Assembly: GCF_000266945.1 (NCBI RefSeq)
Contig: NC_018025.1
Location: 3,972,001-4,036,000 of the forward strand
From: Desulfomonile tiedjei DSM 6799
GTDB lineage: Bacteria; Desulfobacterota; Desulfomonilia; Desulfomonilales; Desulfomonilaceae
Length of the DNA stretch: 64,000 nt
Direction: 5' to 3'
Shown here in pieces: positions 25,639-34,431 of the stretch. The stretch's first letter is position 1, and each line of letters opens with the position of its first letter. The notes beneath the pieces were generated by a model. It made no database searches. It saw only the letters and a program-made list of their open reading frames with translations, and was not told the DNA's origin. The position numbers and the translations under genes were made by a program.

Positions 25639-25781
25639 TGAATGAACTTGACAAACTGATCCTCGGTGCTGCCGCAGCGATGGTCGTGATGCACTTGATC
25701 GGCCCCGCCGCCATTTGGGGGATTACCAGGACGGTAGCTGAGTGTTTGTTGGTTATCCCCGTGCTGATCTGGGCGCTGTAA
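25635..25781 (+). CDS. Tiny membrane protein (48 aa)
   Basis: The ATG overlaps the preceding stop (ATGA). Two hydrophobic stretches, LILGAAAAMVVMHLIGPAA and ECLLVIPVLIWAL, make a likely helical hairpin in the membrane. It lies 43 bases before the annealing-protein gene. Element 2 has a single unrelated-looking membrane peptide (60366-60515) at the same place, so a short membrane protein here may be part of the conserved plan. Confidence 0.45.
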   Translation: MMNELDKLILGAAAAMVVMHLIGPAAIWGITRTVAECLLVIPVLIWAL

Positions 25782-25824
25782 GCGTCGTCAACTTCCTGCT
25801 GACAACAAGAAGAAGGAGAATCAC

Positions 25825-26502
25825 ATGAGCACAAACGCTTTCTTGGATTATGAACTGGTGACCCGTCGAGTGAAGGTTGGCAATGAATGGCAGACCAAGG
25901 TGTTCCCTGTGGTCGGTGGCCGACTGAGAATCGTACATGAGAGCAATGACCACCTGAGCATCGAAACTCAAATCGTCAAGCTGGAGTCCGACTTCGTGGT
26001 CGTTCGGGCTACCGTGGAAACAACCAAAGGCAAATTCAGCGGTACCGGCACTGCGTCGACCCAAAGAGATGCGAGGCTTGCCGATGCTCTGGTGGAATTG
26101 GCGGAGACTCGGGCGATTGCGAGGGCTCTTCGGTTTGGCGGCATCGGAAGCGAATACACCTCGGCAGAAGAGGTTTCTCATGTCGTGGCAGAACCTGAGC
26201 CCGCGACGGGAGGAAATGAAAGCAAAGTGGGCAAACCCGTGTTTGAGCCGCAGGAGAGCGAGAACAAACAAGAAACAAAGCAACCGGTTCAACCCAAGAA
26301 TGGTGGCAACGGAAACGGAGGCCGGGCCACGGGGGCTCAATGCAGAGCCTTGTATGCCCTTTCCAAAAAGGCCAAGATGTGCGACGAGGACTTGGAGTCC
26401 GTGCTCAGGCCGTTGAATGCCAACCGCTTCGAAGACCTCACCTTGTCCGATGCCAGCCGCTTGATCCAGTACTTCCAGACCCAGGTCCAGGTCGCCGCCT
26501 AA
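25825..26502 (+). CDS. Putative single-strand annealing/recombination protein (element 1 copy)
   Basis: GAAGGAGAA precedes the ATG. Residues about 5-125 form a conserved domain with NEWQTKVFPVVGGRLRI, KGKFSGTGTASTQRDARLAD and AETRAIARALRFGGIG followed by EYTSAEE. A low-complexity linker and a C-terminal helical mini-domain follow (ALYALSKKAK...FEDLTLSDASRLI). The element 2 protein at 60573 has the same two domains, with most positions of the first domain identical by eye. The layout (core, linker, small C-terminal domain) and the nuclease gene downstream are typical of phage annealing proteins paired with an exonuclease. The exact family is uncertain, so the function is inferred from context. 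Confidence 0.6.
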   Translation: MSTNAFLDYELVTRRVKVGNEWQTKVFPVVGGRLRIVHESNDHLSIETQIVKLESDFVVVRATVETTKGKFSGTGTASTQRDARLADALVELAETRAIARALRFGGIGSEYTSAEEVSHVVAEPEPATGGNESKVGKPVFEPQESENKQETKQPVQPKNGGNGNGGRATGAQCRALYALSKKAKMCDEDLESVLRPLNANRFEDLTLSDASRLIQYFQTQVQVAA

Positions 26503-26572
26503 ACTTCCTCAGATGAAACCATTATCACCGCTCGCAGGTGGGCGAGTGCCCAAACTCTTCCGGGGGAGAAGT

Positions 26573-26710
26573 ATGTACAGGTTTACACGATTCCTTCGTC
26601 AACTATTCGAGGAAAGAAAACACTGGAGGAGAAGAAACCGCAAACTGTTCCGGTATCGTAGCCGTTTGACCTACCGGCCGGGTCTGCGCCAAAAAAGGAG
26701 AAGACGATGA
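26573..26710 (+). CDS. Tiny Arg-rich protein (45 aa), conserved in both elements
   Basis: GGGGGAG lies 6 bases upstream of the ATG and the stop overlaps the nuclease start (ATGA). The protein is extremely basic: MYRFTRFLRQLFEERK, then HWRRRNRKLF and a final RQKRRRR. The element 2 counterpart at 61366 shares the start (M-x-R-x-T-x-FL), the aromatic-Trp-Arg pattern (NYWRNR/HWRRRNR), the position between the same two genes, and the same 4-base overlap. Such conservation argues for a real gene. It probably binds nucleic acid or the nuclease. I know of no named family. Confidence 0.65.
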   Translation: MYRFTRFLRQLFEERKHWRRRNRKLFRYRSRLTYRPGLRQKRRRR

Positions 26711-27483
26711 ACGACCAGGGGCAAGAGAAGCCTCATCTCAGTTACAGCCAGATCAACACGTATTGCACGTGTCCCTTGAAATACCGCTTCCACTACATTG
26801 ACCGGATCGAGCCGCCCTTCACCGCAGCGCCACTTGCGTTCGGCTCTGCTATCCATGAGGCCGTGGGAGCCTTCTACCAGAGTTGCCTTGAAGGTGATCC
26901 TCTGTCCGCGGATCAGATTCACGACGTGTATCGTCAGGCGTGGGAAAGCCATTCCAAGGAACGACCGATACGTTTCTCGAACGGTGACAGTGAGGACAGT
27001 CTCACGACCAAGGCAAAGCGGATGCTTGAGGTGTTCCACGCAGAATTCGATCCGGCAGTTCAGATCGTCGGGATCGAGGAACCCTTCGAGGTGGATCTCG
27101 GCAAGCGCATGCCACCACTGGTGGGTTGGATTGATGTGGTGGAACAGGCCCCGGACGGCACCGTAACCGTAGCGGATCTGAAGACCGCATCAAAACGCTA
27201 TGCAGACCAGACCGTCCATTCCAACTTGCAGCTCACGTGCTATTCGTTGGGAGCACAATCCTTAGGCTTCAACGGGGACACTCGCTTTCGACTGGACGTG
27301 CTCTTGAAGACCCAGAATCCCGAGGTGATACGGTACGAGACAACCCGAACCAACGCTGATCGGGACCGCTTCCTCAAGCTGGTGAAGAGCGTGTGGCAGG
27401 GCATAAGGAAGGAAATCTTCTTCCCCAAATCGGATTGGCAGTGCGGGCAATGTCCCTTTGCCGATCCTTGTAAGGAGTGGTAG
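26707..27483 (+). CDS. PD-(D/E)XK nuclease, RecB/Cas4-like (element 1 copy)
   Basis: The 258-aa protein has the RecB-family nuclease core. GSAIHEAV carries the motif I His (about residue 52), GWIDVVE has the metal-binding Asp (about 140), VADLKTASK is the D-x-K motif (about 158), and QLTCYSLG follows. A Cys in YCTCPLKYRF near the start and C(x2)C(x5)C at the end (WQCGQCPFADPC) match the iron-sulfur layout of Cas4 and AddB nucleases. It should degrade or trim DNA ends to feed the adjacent annealing protein. The gene overlaps the Arg-rich gene by ATGA. A homologue is at 61509. Confidence 0.85.
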   Translation: MNDQGQEKPHLSYSQINTYCTCPLKYRFHYIDRIEPPFTAAPLAFGSAIHEAVGAFYQSCLEGDPLSADQIHDVYRQAWESHSKERPIRFSNGDSEDSLTTKAKRMLEVFHAEFDPAVQIVGIEEPFEVDLGKRMPPLVGWIDVVEQAPDGTVTVADLKTASKRYADQTVHSNLQLTCYSLGAQSLGFNGDTRFRLDVLLKTQNPEVIRYETTRTNADRDRFLKLVKSVWQGIRKEIFFPKSDWQCGQCPFADPCKEW

Positions 27484-27492
27484 GAGGGCGAG

Positions 27493-27753
27493 ATGGCCAC
27501 AAAAGCGAAACCGGCAGCAGCCGTGGAAGAGCCTGCCCCGGGTACGGTCGAAAGACACATATCTTTGGAGATGGAAAGAGGGAGCGTAGCCGTATCTCGC
27601 AACGGGCTCACCCTTTCCGTGTCAGGCAAGAACGTGCAGTTGCGCAAGCAGTCCCCTCTCAACCTGTCGTTCGACTCCGGCGAGGTCGAGTACGACGACG
27701 GCGAGATCCAGGTCAAGGCTGAAGGAGATGCGATTAAGCTGCAACTGGATTGA
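27493..27753 (+). CDS. Unknown 86-aa beta-rich protein
   Basis: AGGAGG precedes the ATG, 9 bases after the nuclease stop. After an Ala/Pro/Glu-rich start, residues 25-86 alternate hydrophobic and charged residues in short strands (SVAVSRNGLTLSVSGKNVQL, GEVEYDDGEIQVKAEGDAI), suggesting a small beta-sandwich. There are no cysteines. Element 2 has a different, helical protein (62309) at this place. A Rho-independent terminator follows about 20 bases later, so this may be the last gene of the recombination operon. Confidence 0.55.
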   Translation: MATKAKPAAAVEEPAPGTVERHISLEMERGSVAVSRNGLTLSVSGKNVQLRKQSPLNLSFDSGEVEYDDGEIQVKAEGDAIKLQLD

Positions 27754-27772
27754 TTCATCACGGTTTCATCAT

Positions 27773-27810
27773 GAGCCCGGCTGGTCTTCGGATCAATCGG
27801 GCTCTTTCAT
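27773..27810 (+). terminator. Rho-independent terminator after the recombination module
   Basis: GAGCCCG (27773-27779) pairs with CGGGCTC (27798-27804), followed by TTTCATT. It separates the recombination genes from the methyltransferase operon that starts at 27824. Confidence 0.7.
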
Positions 27811-27823
27811 TGGGAGGATACCC

Positions 27824-28837
27824 ATGCGCACAGCAGGCCGGATGAAGATGGGCTATTACCCGACTCCTCCGGGAGTTGTGGAACAGATAAGGAAATGTTT
27901 TTCTTTTCCCCGCGAGCCGTTCACCGCCTTGGACCCGTGCTGCGGCGAGGGCATCGCATTGGAACAACTCGCCAGCGGCAGCCATGCCGTCACCTACGGT
28001 GTGGAGCTGGATGAGCATCGAGCGGGAGCAGCCCAAGATCGCATTCAGAACGTTCTGAAGTGCGGAATCGAGGAGACACGGATCGCCCACCAGTCCTGCT
28101 CTCTTCTCTTTCTCAACCCGCCTTACGATGAAGCGACGTGCGAGGAGGATGCGGACACCAAGACCGAGCGCCAAGAAAAGGCGTTTCTCCGAATGACGGT
28201 ACCGTATTTGGTTCCCGGTGGGGTGCTCGTCTACATCATTCCCCAGACACGCCTCAGCGCAGGCATCGCTCGGTTGTTGGCATCCCGTTTCGAAGATATC
28301 AAAGTCTTTTGTTTTCCTGATCCCGAATACGACGACTTCCGGCAGGTGGTGGTGATGGGTGTCCGCAAGACGGGAAATTCCTTGGATGAGGGGTTGGCTT
28401 TGAACCTTCAGAATGTTCCGAACCGCAAGCTTAAGCCCTTGCCGGAGACTGACACGGCACAGTACTCAGTTCCCCCCGCCGGACCCTTGAAGTTGTTCCG
28501 CTCGACGGTAATCGACCCTGAAGAACTGGCGAAGCAGATGGATCAATCTCCTTTGTGGCGCAGGTTCTATGCAATGACCACTCAGAGTGCGTTGAAATTG
28601 CCCCGCCCGCCTCTGCCTTTGCACTCGGGACACTTGGGTCTGCTGTTGGCGGCGGGAAAGCTCGACGGAGTGGTGGGTGAAGGCGCGGATCGCCATGTGG
28701 TGAAAGGCAAAGTAACCAAGGTCGTTTCCCGGGTGGAGGAGTACAAGGGAGACGTGTTGGAGCAGCGGGAGCTGGATCGGTACGTGGTCTCCATCAAGAT
28801 TCTCAATCGTAACGGGGAAATCCGTGAGCTGACCTGA
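27824..28837 (+). CDS. DNA N6-adenine methyltransferase-like protein (DUF6094 type)
   Basis: The start at 27824 follows GGGAGGA. The 337-aa protein opens with YYPTPPGVVEQI, has the SAM-binding motif I at ALDPCCGEGIALEQL (about residue 38), the acidic GVELDEHR, and the catalytic NPPY (about 94). NPPY is the gamma-class amino-methyltransferase signature, so adenine-N6 methylation is most likely. VPGGVLVYIIPQ follows. No restriction enzyme is next to it. It is followed by a 196-aa unknown protein and an SNF2 helicase, a trio I associate with other plasmids and integrative elements. Confidence 0.75.
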   Translation: MRTAGRMKMGYYPTPPGVVEQIRKCFSFPREPFTALDPCCGEGIALEQLASGSHAVTYGVELDEHRAGAAQDRIQNVLKCGIEETRIAHQSCSLLFLNPPYDEATCEEDADTKTERQEKAFLRMTVPYLVPGGVLVYIIPQTRLSAGIARLLASRFEDIKVFCFPDPEYDDFRQVVVMGVRKTGNSLDEGLALNLQNVPNRKLKPLPETDTAQYSVPPAGPLKLFRSTVIDPEELAKQMDQSPLWRRFYAMTTQSALKLPRPPLPLHSGHLGLLLAAGKLDGVVGEGADRHVVKGKVTKVVSRVEEYKGDVLEQRELDRYVVSIKILNRNGEIRELT

Positions 28838-28849
28838 AGGGGCGCCATC

Positions 28850-29440
28850 ATGTTGGACAGAATCGTCTTTGAACCGTACGGGCGAGGCATCAAGGTATCG
28901 GTCTACACGGACCGGTATGCCTACAACCCGGAGGACAATTCATTGGTGTTCATTTCCTTGGCCGGTACCGAGCAGGCGGTAAAGGCCCTATCATCCGCGA
29001 TTATCGGGGGCCAAACCGTGAGCATCAGGGGTGCAGACAATTCGGAAATCCAGCTGGACGGGCACCCTGCAACCCATTTCCGAGTCTTGTCCACGAGGCT
29101 TCCCGGCGGCGCTGTGCATCAACTGGTGGCGGACACCAGGTTCTTCGTGAGTGACGAGTCCGGGGCCTATCTCGTGGTCATCCCTCAACACGAGGATGTA
29201 TCCAAGGTTGTCTATAGCCAAGTTCTTACCCACTTGGCTTCTCCGCTACTTCCCGAGTGGAGCGCATGGATCTGCAAACAAATGAAGCGACAGGATCTTA
29301 TGCGGCAGATGGAAGGAACTCTGAAAGTGATCGAGGTCTCGGCAAATGAGTCAAGTGTGGATGAAATCGTATCGAAAGGAGTACGGACAGGACGAATCCG
29401 TCTCGATAACAGAGGAGGAGCGTATGCTGGAATCAATTAA
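28850..29440 (+). CDS. Unknown protein between methyltransferase and helicase (196 aa)
   Basis: The gene starts 12 bases after the methyltransferase stop and overlaps the helicase start by 17 bp, so all three are probably translated together. It is a mixed alpha/beta soluble protein without cysteine clusters beyond one WICKQ. Visible segments include FEPYGRGIKVSVYTDRYAYN near the start and LVADTRFFVSDESGAYLVVI near residue 95. I do not recognise the family. The tight coupling suggests it works with the helicase or methyltransferase. Confidence 0.6.
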   Translation: MLDRIVFEPYGRGIKVSVYTDRYAYNPEDNSLVFISLAGTEQAVKALSSAIIGGQTVSIRGADNSEIQLDGHPATHFRVLSTRLPGGAVHQLVADTRFFVSDESGAYLVVIPQHEDVSKVVYSQVLTHLASPLLPEWSAWICKQMKRQDLMRQMEGTLKVIEVSANESSVDEIVSKGVRTGRIRLDNRGGAYAGIN

Positions 29441-31484
29441 CGACGTGAACGGATACTTGCATCAGTTTGGAGGGGCTCTGGCTCAGAAGACACAAACCGA
29501 GGCCGAGCCGCTTTTCAAACCTGGGGACTCGTGGCACCCACGTATGCATCAGCTCAAACGGAAGCCCTTTCAAGCGCAAGCCGATGCGATCCAAGGGGCT
29601 GTCGAAACGTTACGCACGCACAATCACGTGATGTGCATCGGAGAAATGGGTGTGGGCAAGACGCTCATCGGAGCCGCTGTGCCGTACATCATGGAGAACG
29701 GTCATCCTCCGCGTGTCTTGGTCATGTGCCCCGGCCATCTCACGCGCAAGTGGGTGCGAGAGGTGAGAGAAACCGTGCCGGGCGCTGAGGCCGACATCAT
29801 CACGAGTCTGTCCGCTGTGCAGGCCATTGATCCTCGTGAACCGCACACGGGCCTGCGCTACTACGTGGTGAGTAAAGAGCGGGCAAAACTGTCCTATGCG
29901 TGGCGGCCCGCTTTCAATCTCCGTCGCGGGATTCCGGTGTGCCCCGATTGCGGAGCGACCGTGGTGGATCGAGACGGAGTGGAGGTGAGTGTTGAAGCTC
30001 TACAGCATCGGAAGGCTCGTTGCGGTACATGTGGAGCTGCACTGTGGCAGGCGGACAATACCCGGTTCCGCCGATTCTCCATTGCGGATTACGTCAAGCG
30101 ACACTTGAAGGGGTATTTCGATTTCTTCATCTGTGATGAAGTCCATGAGATGAAGGGGGGAGACACTGCTCAGGGCAATGCCTTCGGGACTCTGGCGAGT
30201 GCTTGCAAGAAGACCATAGCGCTTACGGGAACCCTATTGGGAGGGTACGCCAGTCACATGTTTCATCTCCAGTACCGGATGAGCCCACGGGCGATGAACG
30301 CGGACGGATTCTCCTACGGCAACCGCATGAACTTCGTCAATCGTTACGGAGTGCTCGAAAAGGTCACCCGCTACTATCCCGGTGATGACAACATCTGCTC
30401 CAAGGGCCGCAAGGGAGCGACGGTTACGCGGGAGAAGCCCGGCGTGAGCCCTGCAATCTTCTCGAATCATTTGATGGGCTCCACGGTGTTTCTCCATTTG
30501 CAGGACATTGCCGTGGATCTGCCGAGCCTCAAGGAAGAAGTGGTTCCGGTTGCTATGGAAGACGACCTGTCCGTTGCCTACAAGGACCTTGAGCACAGGA
30601 TAGGCTCTGAGATGAAACGACTCCTGGTCCAAGGATCTCGGCGGCTCCTCGGCGCGTATCTCAATACCCTGCTCTGCTATACCGACCGACCTTTTCACAA
30701 TGAGCCCGTGGTCGATCCTGCGAATGGAAACGTCATTGCAGAGCCTGCTCACTTGGCTTGGGATCGCACGTACCCGAAAGAGCGAGAGCTTCTGAGGATA
30801 GTTCAGGGAGAGATCTCTCGCAACCGGCGGTGTTTCGTGTACTGCACGTACACCAACACAAAGGACGTGACGGGTCGTCTCAAAGAGATTCTCGCCCGCC
30901 GGGGCATCTGTGCCGAGATCATCAGGTCATCGGTTAAGCCGGAACAGCGTGAGGAGTGGCTGCGGCAGAAGGTGAGAGACGATGTACAGGTGGTGATCGG
31001 GAATCCGATACTCGTCCAGACCGGCTTGGATCTGCTCGACTTCCCCACTATCATCTTCTATCAGACCGGATATTCCGTTTTCACGCTGAGGCAGGCCTCC
31101 CGCAGATCCTGGCGTATCGGACAGGAGGAGCCTGTACGGATTCACTATTTGCACTACGCGGGAACCATGCAGGAGCGTGCTTTGGAGCTGGTGGGTAGAA
31201 AGCTCTCGGCTTCTTTGGCCATTGAAGGCAAGCTCACCGATGATGGTCTCGCGTCCATGTGTGGTGGAGAAGACATGACGCTGCTATTGGCCAAGGCTCT
31301 GGTAGGAGGGACGCATATCCAGGGTGCGGAGTCCGTGTGGCGAGCGCTGAACCAGCTGCGAGAAGCGGCCAGCGACAAGAATGTGATCCCCTTTCTCCGG
31401 AAGAACTGGTCTCTGGAGTTATTGGAAGAGCGTTCGGATATGCTGAGGGAAGATTTCCTGGACATCCTCGCGCACGCTCTTTGA
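29424..31484 (+). CDS. SNF2-family helicase/ATPase with zinc-finger insert
   Basis: I place the start at 29424, behind GAGGAGGAG, giving 686 residues. The N-lobe has Walker A in CIGEMGVGKTLIG (about residue 75) and a DEVH box in FFICDEVHEMKGG (about 240). Between them is a four-cysteine insert (CPDCG and CGTCG, about 170-205). The C-lobe has FVYCTYTNTKDV and the SNF2 signature RQASRRSWRIGQ (about 565). Such proteins translocate on double-stranded DNA to move or strip bound proteins. With the adjacent methyltransferase it may act in element maintenance or defence; neither is shown. Confidence 0.85.
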   Translation: MLESINDVNGYLHQFGGALAQKTQTEAEPLFKPGDSWHPRMHQLKRKPFQAQADAIQGAVETLRTHNHVMCIGEMGVGKTLIGAAVPYIMENGHPPRVLVMCPGHLTRKWVREVRETVPGAEADIITSLSAVQAIDPREPHTGLRYYVVSKERAKLSYAWRPAFNLRRGIPVCPDCGATVVDRDGVEVSVEALQHRKARCGTCGAALWQADNTRFRRFSIADYVKRHLKGYFDFFICDEVHEMKGGDTAQGNAFGTLASACKKTIALTGTLLGGYASHMFHLQYRMSPRAMNADGFSYGNRMNFVNRYGVLEKVTRYYPGDDNICSKGRKGATVTREKPGVSPAIFSNHLMGSTVFLHLQDIAVDLPSLKEEVVPVAMEDDLSVAYKDLEHRIGSEMKRLLVQGSRRLLGAYLNTLLCYTDRPFHNEPVVDPANGNVIAEPAHLAWDRTYPKERELLRIVQGEISRNRRCFVYCTYTNTKDVTGRLKEILARRGICAEIIRSSVKPEQREEWLRQKVRDDVQVVIGNPILVQTGLDLLDFPTIIFYQTGYSVFTLRQASRRSWRIGQEEPVRIHYLHYAGTMQERALELVGRKLSASLAIEGKLTDDGLASMCGGEDMTLLLAKALVGGTHIQGAESVWRALNQLREAASDKNVIPFLRKNWSLELLEERSDMLREDFLDILAHAL

Positions 31485-32123
31485 TTCGCTGAACACCAGA
31501 GCAATGGACAGCTCTGCCCTTGAAGTATCGCAGTACTAAATCTGCGGTCTTCTTTTTGCGGTATCCTAGCTGACGCTGTCAGGATCGGAGCATAAGACGT
31601 CATAGTTTTCTCTGCTATGATCATGAGAAGAGACGATTTCGCATTTGTGCCTGCAACAAAGAGCTACAAAAACAATCAAATACTTACAGACGGGCGATCC
31701 CATCCTTGACGTGTTATGACGCCGAGGTAGATTTGCCGAGCTTGAGGCAGTTTCCCTTGGGCACAGTAGTGGATATCGGAGTAGAAATCGGCATGTCAAT
31801 CGATGGGGGGAGAGAAATCGAGCTTCAGATCTGAGACTTGAAGCGGATGCGGAACTGAAGGGATCAAAGGGCTTGCTCCAAGAAATACCCTGGCCAAGCC
31901 GGGGATAAGCGCAATCGAGAAAAGAATATATCTTGGTTTCCACTCGGATAATCATCGTGAACGCGTGCTTTCTTATGATCTGGCCTCAACCTGTCCTACT
32001 GCCGGGCGAAAGCTGTGGTGGATTTTATCAAACCAGAATTGACTCGGCGAAAAGGACAACAGATCATCGGAAAAAAGATTTCTCGAAGCGAGGCCGTAAT
32101 ACTCCTCATTCGCTACTATCCAA
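31485..32123. other. Intergenic region, no gene recognised
   Basis: This is a convergent gap between the helicase and the cyclase gene. A minus-strand frame at 31566-31955 has no ribosome-binding site or similarity. No clear terminator or repeat was found. Confidence 0.4.
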
Positions 32124-33071
32124 TCAGGCTTTGCTTCTAAGTCCCTCCACACGATATAGGATGACCGGTCGCTCAATACCCTTGAGAACACACTCCCTTG
32201 CCTCCTTCACTAAAAACTCGCCGCTGAGATTATGAACGACTGCTTGGGGCACGAGCACCTCCCCGTCCTTGGCCTCTGACTGAATCCTAAAGGCCAAGTT
32301 TATGGGGCTTCCCACCGCTCCGTATTTCTTGCGTTTCTCCGAGCCTATGTCGCCGACAATTAGCTGACCAGTGCTCACCCCGATCCCCATTTGAAGTTCC
32401 GGGAGGCCAAGTTGCAGATTGCTTCTGTTTAGTCCCTCCATGGCTTTCTGCATCTCCAAAGCACAGGCCACGGCCCGCATGCAGTGGTCCGGGACAAAGG
32501 TGGGCGCTCCAAAGAATACGAGGATTCCATCACCGGTGAATTCGTCGATCATGCCTCCATGTTTCATTATAATATCCGTCATTTCCGCCAGGTAACGGTT
32601 GAGCGTTTCCAACACCTTTCTCGGTCCCAACAATTCGGTTGTGCGTGTGAACTCACGAATGTCCGACACGAGAATGGTTATCTCTCTCAGCTCACCCCTT
32701 AGCTCTACACCCGCTGGAGCTTTCAGGATCTCGTCAACGACCTCTGGGCTAAGGTAGCGACCAAAGGTATCCCGGATAGAGTCAAGGCTGCTGTGCTCCT
32801 TGAGCATGCCATTGAATCCTTCGCCAAGCCACGCCCCTAGTTCCTTGAGGAGACGGTCTCTTTCCGTCCCTTTCAGCTCTGTTAAGATGGAATCAATATT
32901 CTCGATATAGTCGAGACAAGCTACTTTTATTCCCACGTCTCTCCCGAGCTTTTCGGAAAGGAACCACTTGTGTTGCAGAATATGCATCCACAGAGCCTCG
33001 GCGAGTTCTGACTGCAATTTGCAGCCTCTCTGATCTGCCACCGGGCTCCTATATGCTCCCATCGCTTCCAT
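32124..33071 (-). CDS. Class III adenylate/guanylate cyclase
   Basis: AAGGAGGG precedes the ATG. The C-terminal catalytic domain (about residues 125-305) has the first metal Asp in ILVSDIREFT, the second in DEFTGDGILVFFGAP, and the transition-state Asn/Arg pair in GSPINLAFRIQ. The N-terminal 110 residues are helical and contain QHKWFLSEKLGRDVG, a segment common in deltaproteobacterial signalling proteins. There is no membrane helix, so it is cytosolic. It should make cyclic AMP or GMP in response to an unknown signal. No cyclic-nucleotide receptor is next to it. It is transcribed away from the RpoH-type gene. Confidence 0.85.
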   Translation of the reverse strand: MEAMGAYRSPVADQRGCKLQSELAEALWMHILQHKWFLSEKLGRDVGIKVACLDYIENIDSILTELKGTERDRLLKELGAWLGEGFNGMLKEHSSLDSIRDTFGRYLSPEVVDEILKAPAGVELRGELREITILVSDIREFTRTTELLGPRKVLETLNRYLAEMTDIIMKHGGMIDEFTGDGILVFFGAPTFVPDHCMRAVACALEMQKAMEGLNRSNLQLGLPELQMGIGVSTGQLIVGDIGSEKRKKYGAVGSPINLAFRIQSEAKDGEVLVPQAVVHNLSGEFLVKEARECVLKGIERPVILYRVEGLRSKA

Positions 33072-33579
33072 GTCGCCCTCCTTTTAGGAAGTGAACGACA
33101 AAGAGCTTTACGGAAAGTTCCGACAAAAGTACGTGCGTCACCTGCCATGAACACATGTCTTCCTCGGCTGTGAGTTTGCCTCAAACGGAGGTGTCACGGA
33201 TTCTCTGCCCCTGCGAACGCCGCGTGAGTTCCGCCCAAGGAATTGTCCCAACAGCAGAAATGTCCTCGCGAGCCATCTCGCAAACAACTGATGTATTGCT
33301 AATTGATGACGTAATGTTATGAACTGTATTTCACGTTAAACAAAGACTGTATTTATAAGATACTGATGTTATGTGTCTAATTCGTATCACTCCTGAAGAC
33401 GATTACGTTGTCAAGATCTCTGGAACTTTTTGGATCAAGAGTGGACAGAAAAAATTTAGAAGAAGAAAGGCGGAGCGGGGTCAATTTCCGTCTCCCCTCT
33501 GAACCACGAAAGGAGTCAGAAGCACAGGCCAAGAGTCATTTTCATGACTTGGTCTTCTGAAAATTCACAGGAGGATTCG
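33072..33579. other. Divergent intergenic region ahead of the rpoH-like gene
   Basis: The region between cyclase and sigma-factor genes is AT-rich from about 33290 to 33390 and should hold both promoters. I could not assign a convincing -35/-10 pair or a CIRCE element. Confidence 0.4.
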
Positions 33580-34431
33580 ATGAATTATCCTGCCGTCGAG
33601 GACGATTTCACACGCTTTCTCAGTGAGTGTAGGAAAATCAAGCCATTAACCCGCGAACGTGAATATGAGCTTGCGGTGCGATACCACGAAACAGGCGATC
33701 CGAAGACTGCCCAACAACTCGTGATCTGCCATTTGCCCTTCGTTGTCCGAGTAGCTCTTCGCTACCGCCAATACCACCTGCCCATGCTGGATCTTGTTCA
33801 TGAGGGGGTCATCGGTTTGATAAAAGCCGTAAAACGGTTCGATCCCTTCAAAGGGTACCGACTGGCTACTTTTGCCATCTGGTGGGTCAAAGCCTATATC
33901 CAAAATTTCATCATCAGGTGCTGGAGACTCGTCAAGCTTGGGACTACCCAGACCCAGCGAAGGCTGTTCTACCATCTGAAGCGTCTCAAGGGTCAGAACG
34001 AGTCGATTCTCAACGACCAGGCTCTGAGGGAGCTCGCGGAAGATCTGGACGTGAAAGAAGACGAAGTGATCGAGATGGAGGCCAGGTTGAATGCTGCCGA
34101 CCTTTCGCTTCATGCACCCTTGGCTGACAATGGGGAACTCACTTTCATGGATGTGGTCCCCGACCCAAGGCCCAATCCTGAAGAAGTGCTGGCCGCGGAG
34201 CAAATGAACTCTGACGCGAGTCTAAAGATTTTCAATGCGATTAATCAATTGGATCTGCGGGAGAAATTCGTGATAAGGAAAAGATATCTTGAGGAGTCGC
34301 CCTGGACACTCGCGCAAATTGGGAGACATTTTTCGATCACGCGTGAAAGGGCACGCCAGCTTGAGCAACGTGCTCTCAGGAAGTTGCGAGCAGCACTTCA
34401 AGCACCTGCAGAAAACGCTCTTTTGAATTAG
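33580..34431 (+). CDS. rpoH: RNA polymerase heat-shock sigma factor, RpoH (sigma-32) type
   Basis: The start at 33580 follows CAGGAGGA and gives 283 residues, the usual size for RpoH. Region 2 is clear (DLVHEGVIGLIKAVKRFDPF, then FAIWWVKAYIQNFII). It is followed by the RpoH-box-like QRRLFYHLKRLKG, which distinguishes this group from RpoD and RpoS. Region 4 ends the protein (ESPWTLAQIGRHFSITRERA). It should direct stress transcription. It sits directly upstream of two Hsp20 genes, which are typical sigma-32 targets. It is probably an accessory copy carried on the element in addition to a chromosomal rpoH. Confidence 0.88.
   Translation: MNYPAVEDDFTRFLSECRKIKPLTREREYELAVRYHETGDPKTAQQLVICHLPFVVRVALRYRQYHLPMLDLVHEGVIGLIKAVKRFDPFKGYRLATFAIWWVKAYIQNFIIRCWRLVKLGTTQTQRRLFYHLKRLKGQNESILNDQALRELAEDLDVKEDEVIEMEARLNAADLSLHAPLADNGELTFMDVVPDPRPNPEEVLAAEQMNSDASLKIFNAINQLDLREKFVIRKRYLEESPWTLAQIGRHFSITRERARQLEQRALRKLRAALQAPAENALLN

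Noticed and set aside
31566-31955. 129-codon minus-strand frame after the helicase
   Set aside because: No ribosome-binding site, an irregular composition and no recognisable domain.
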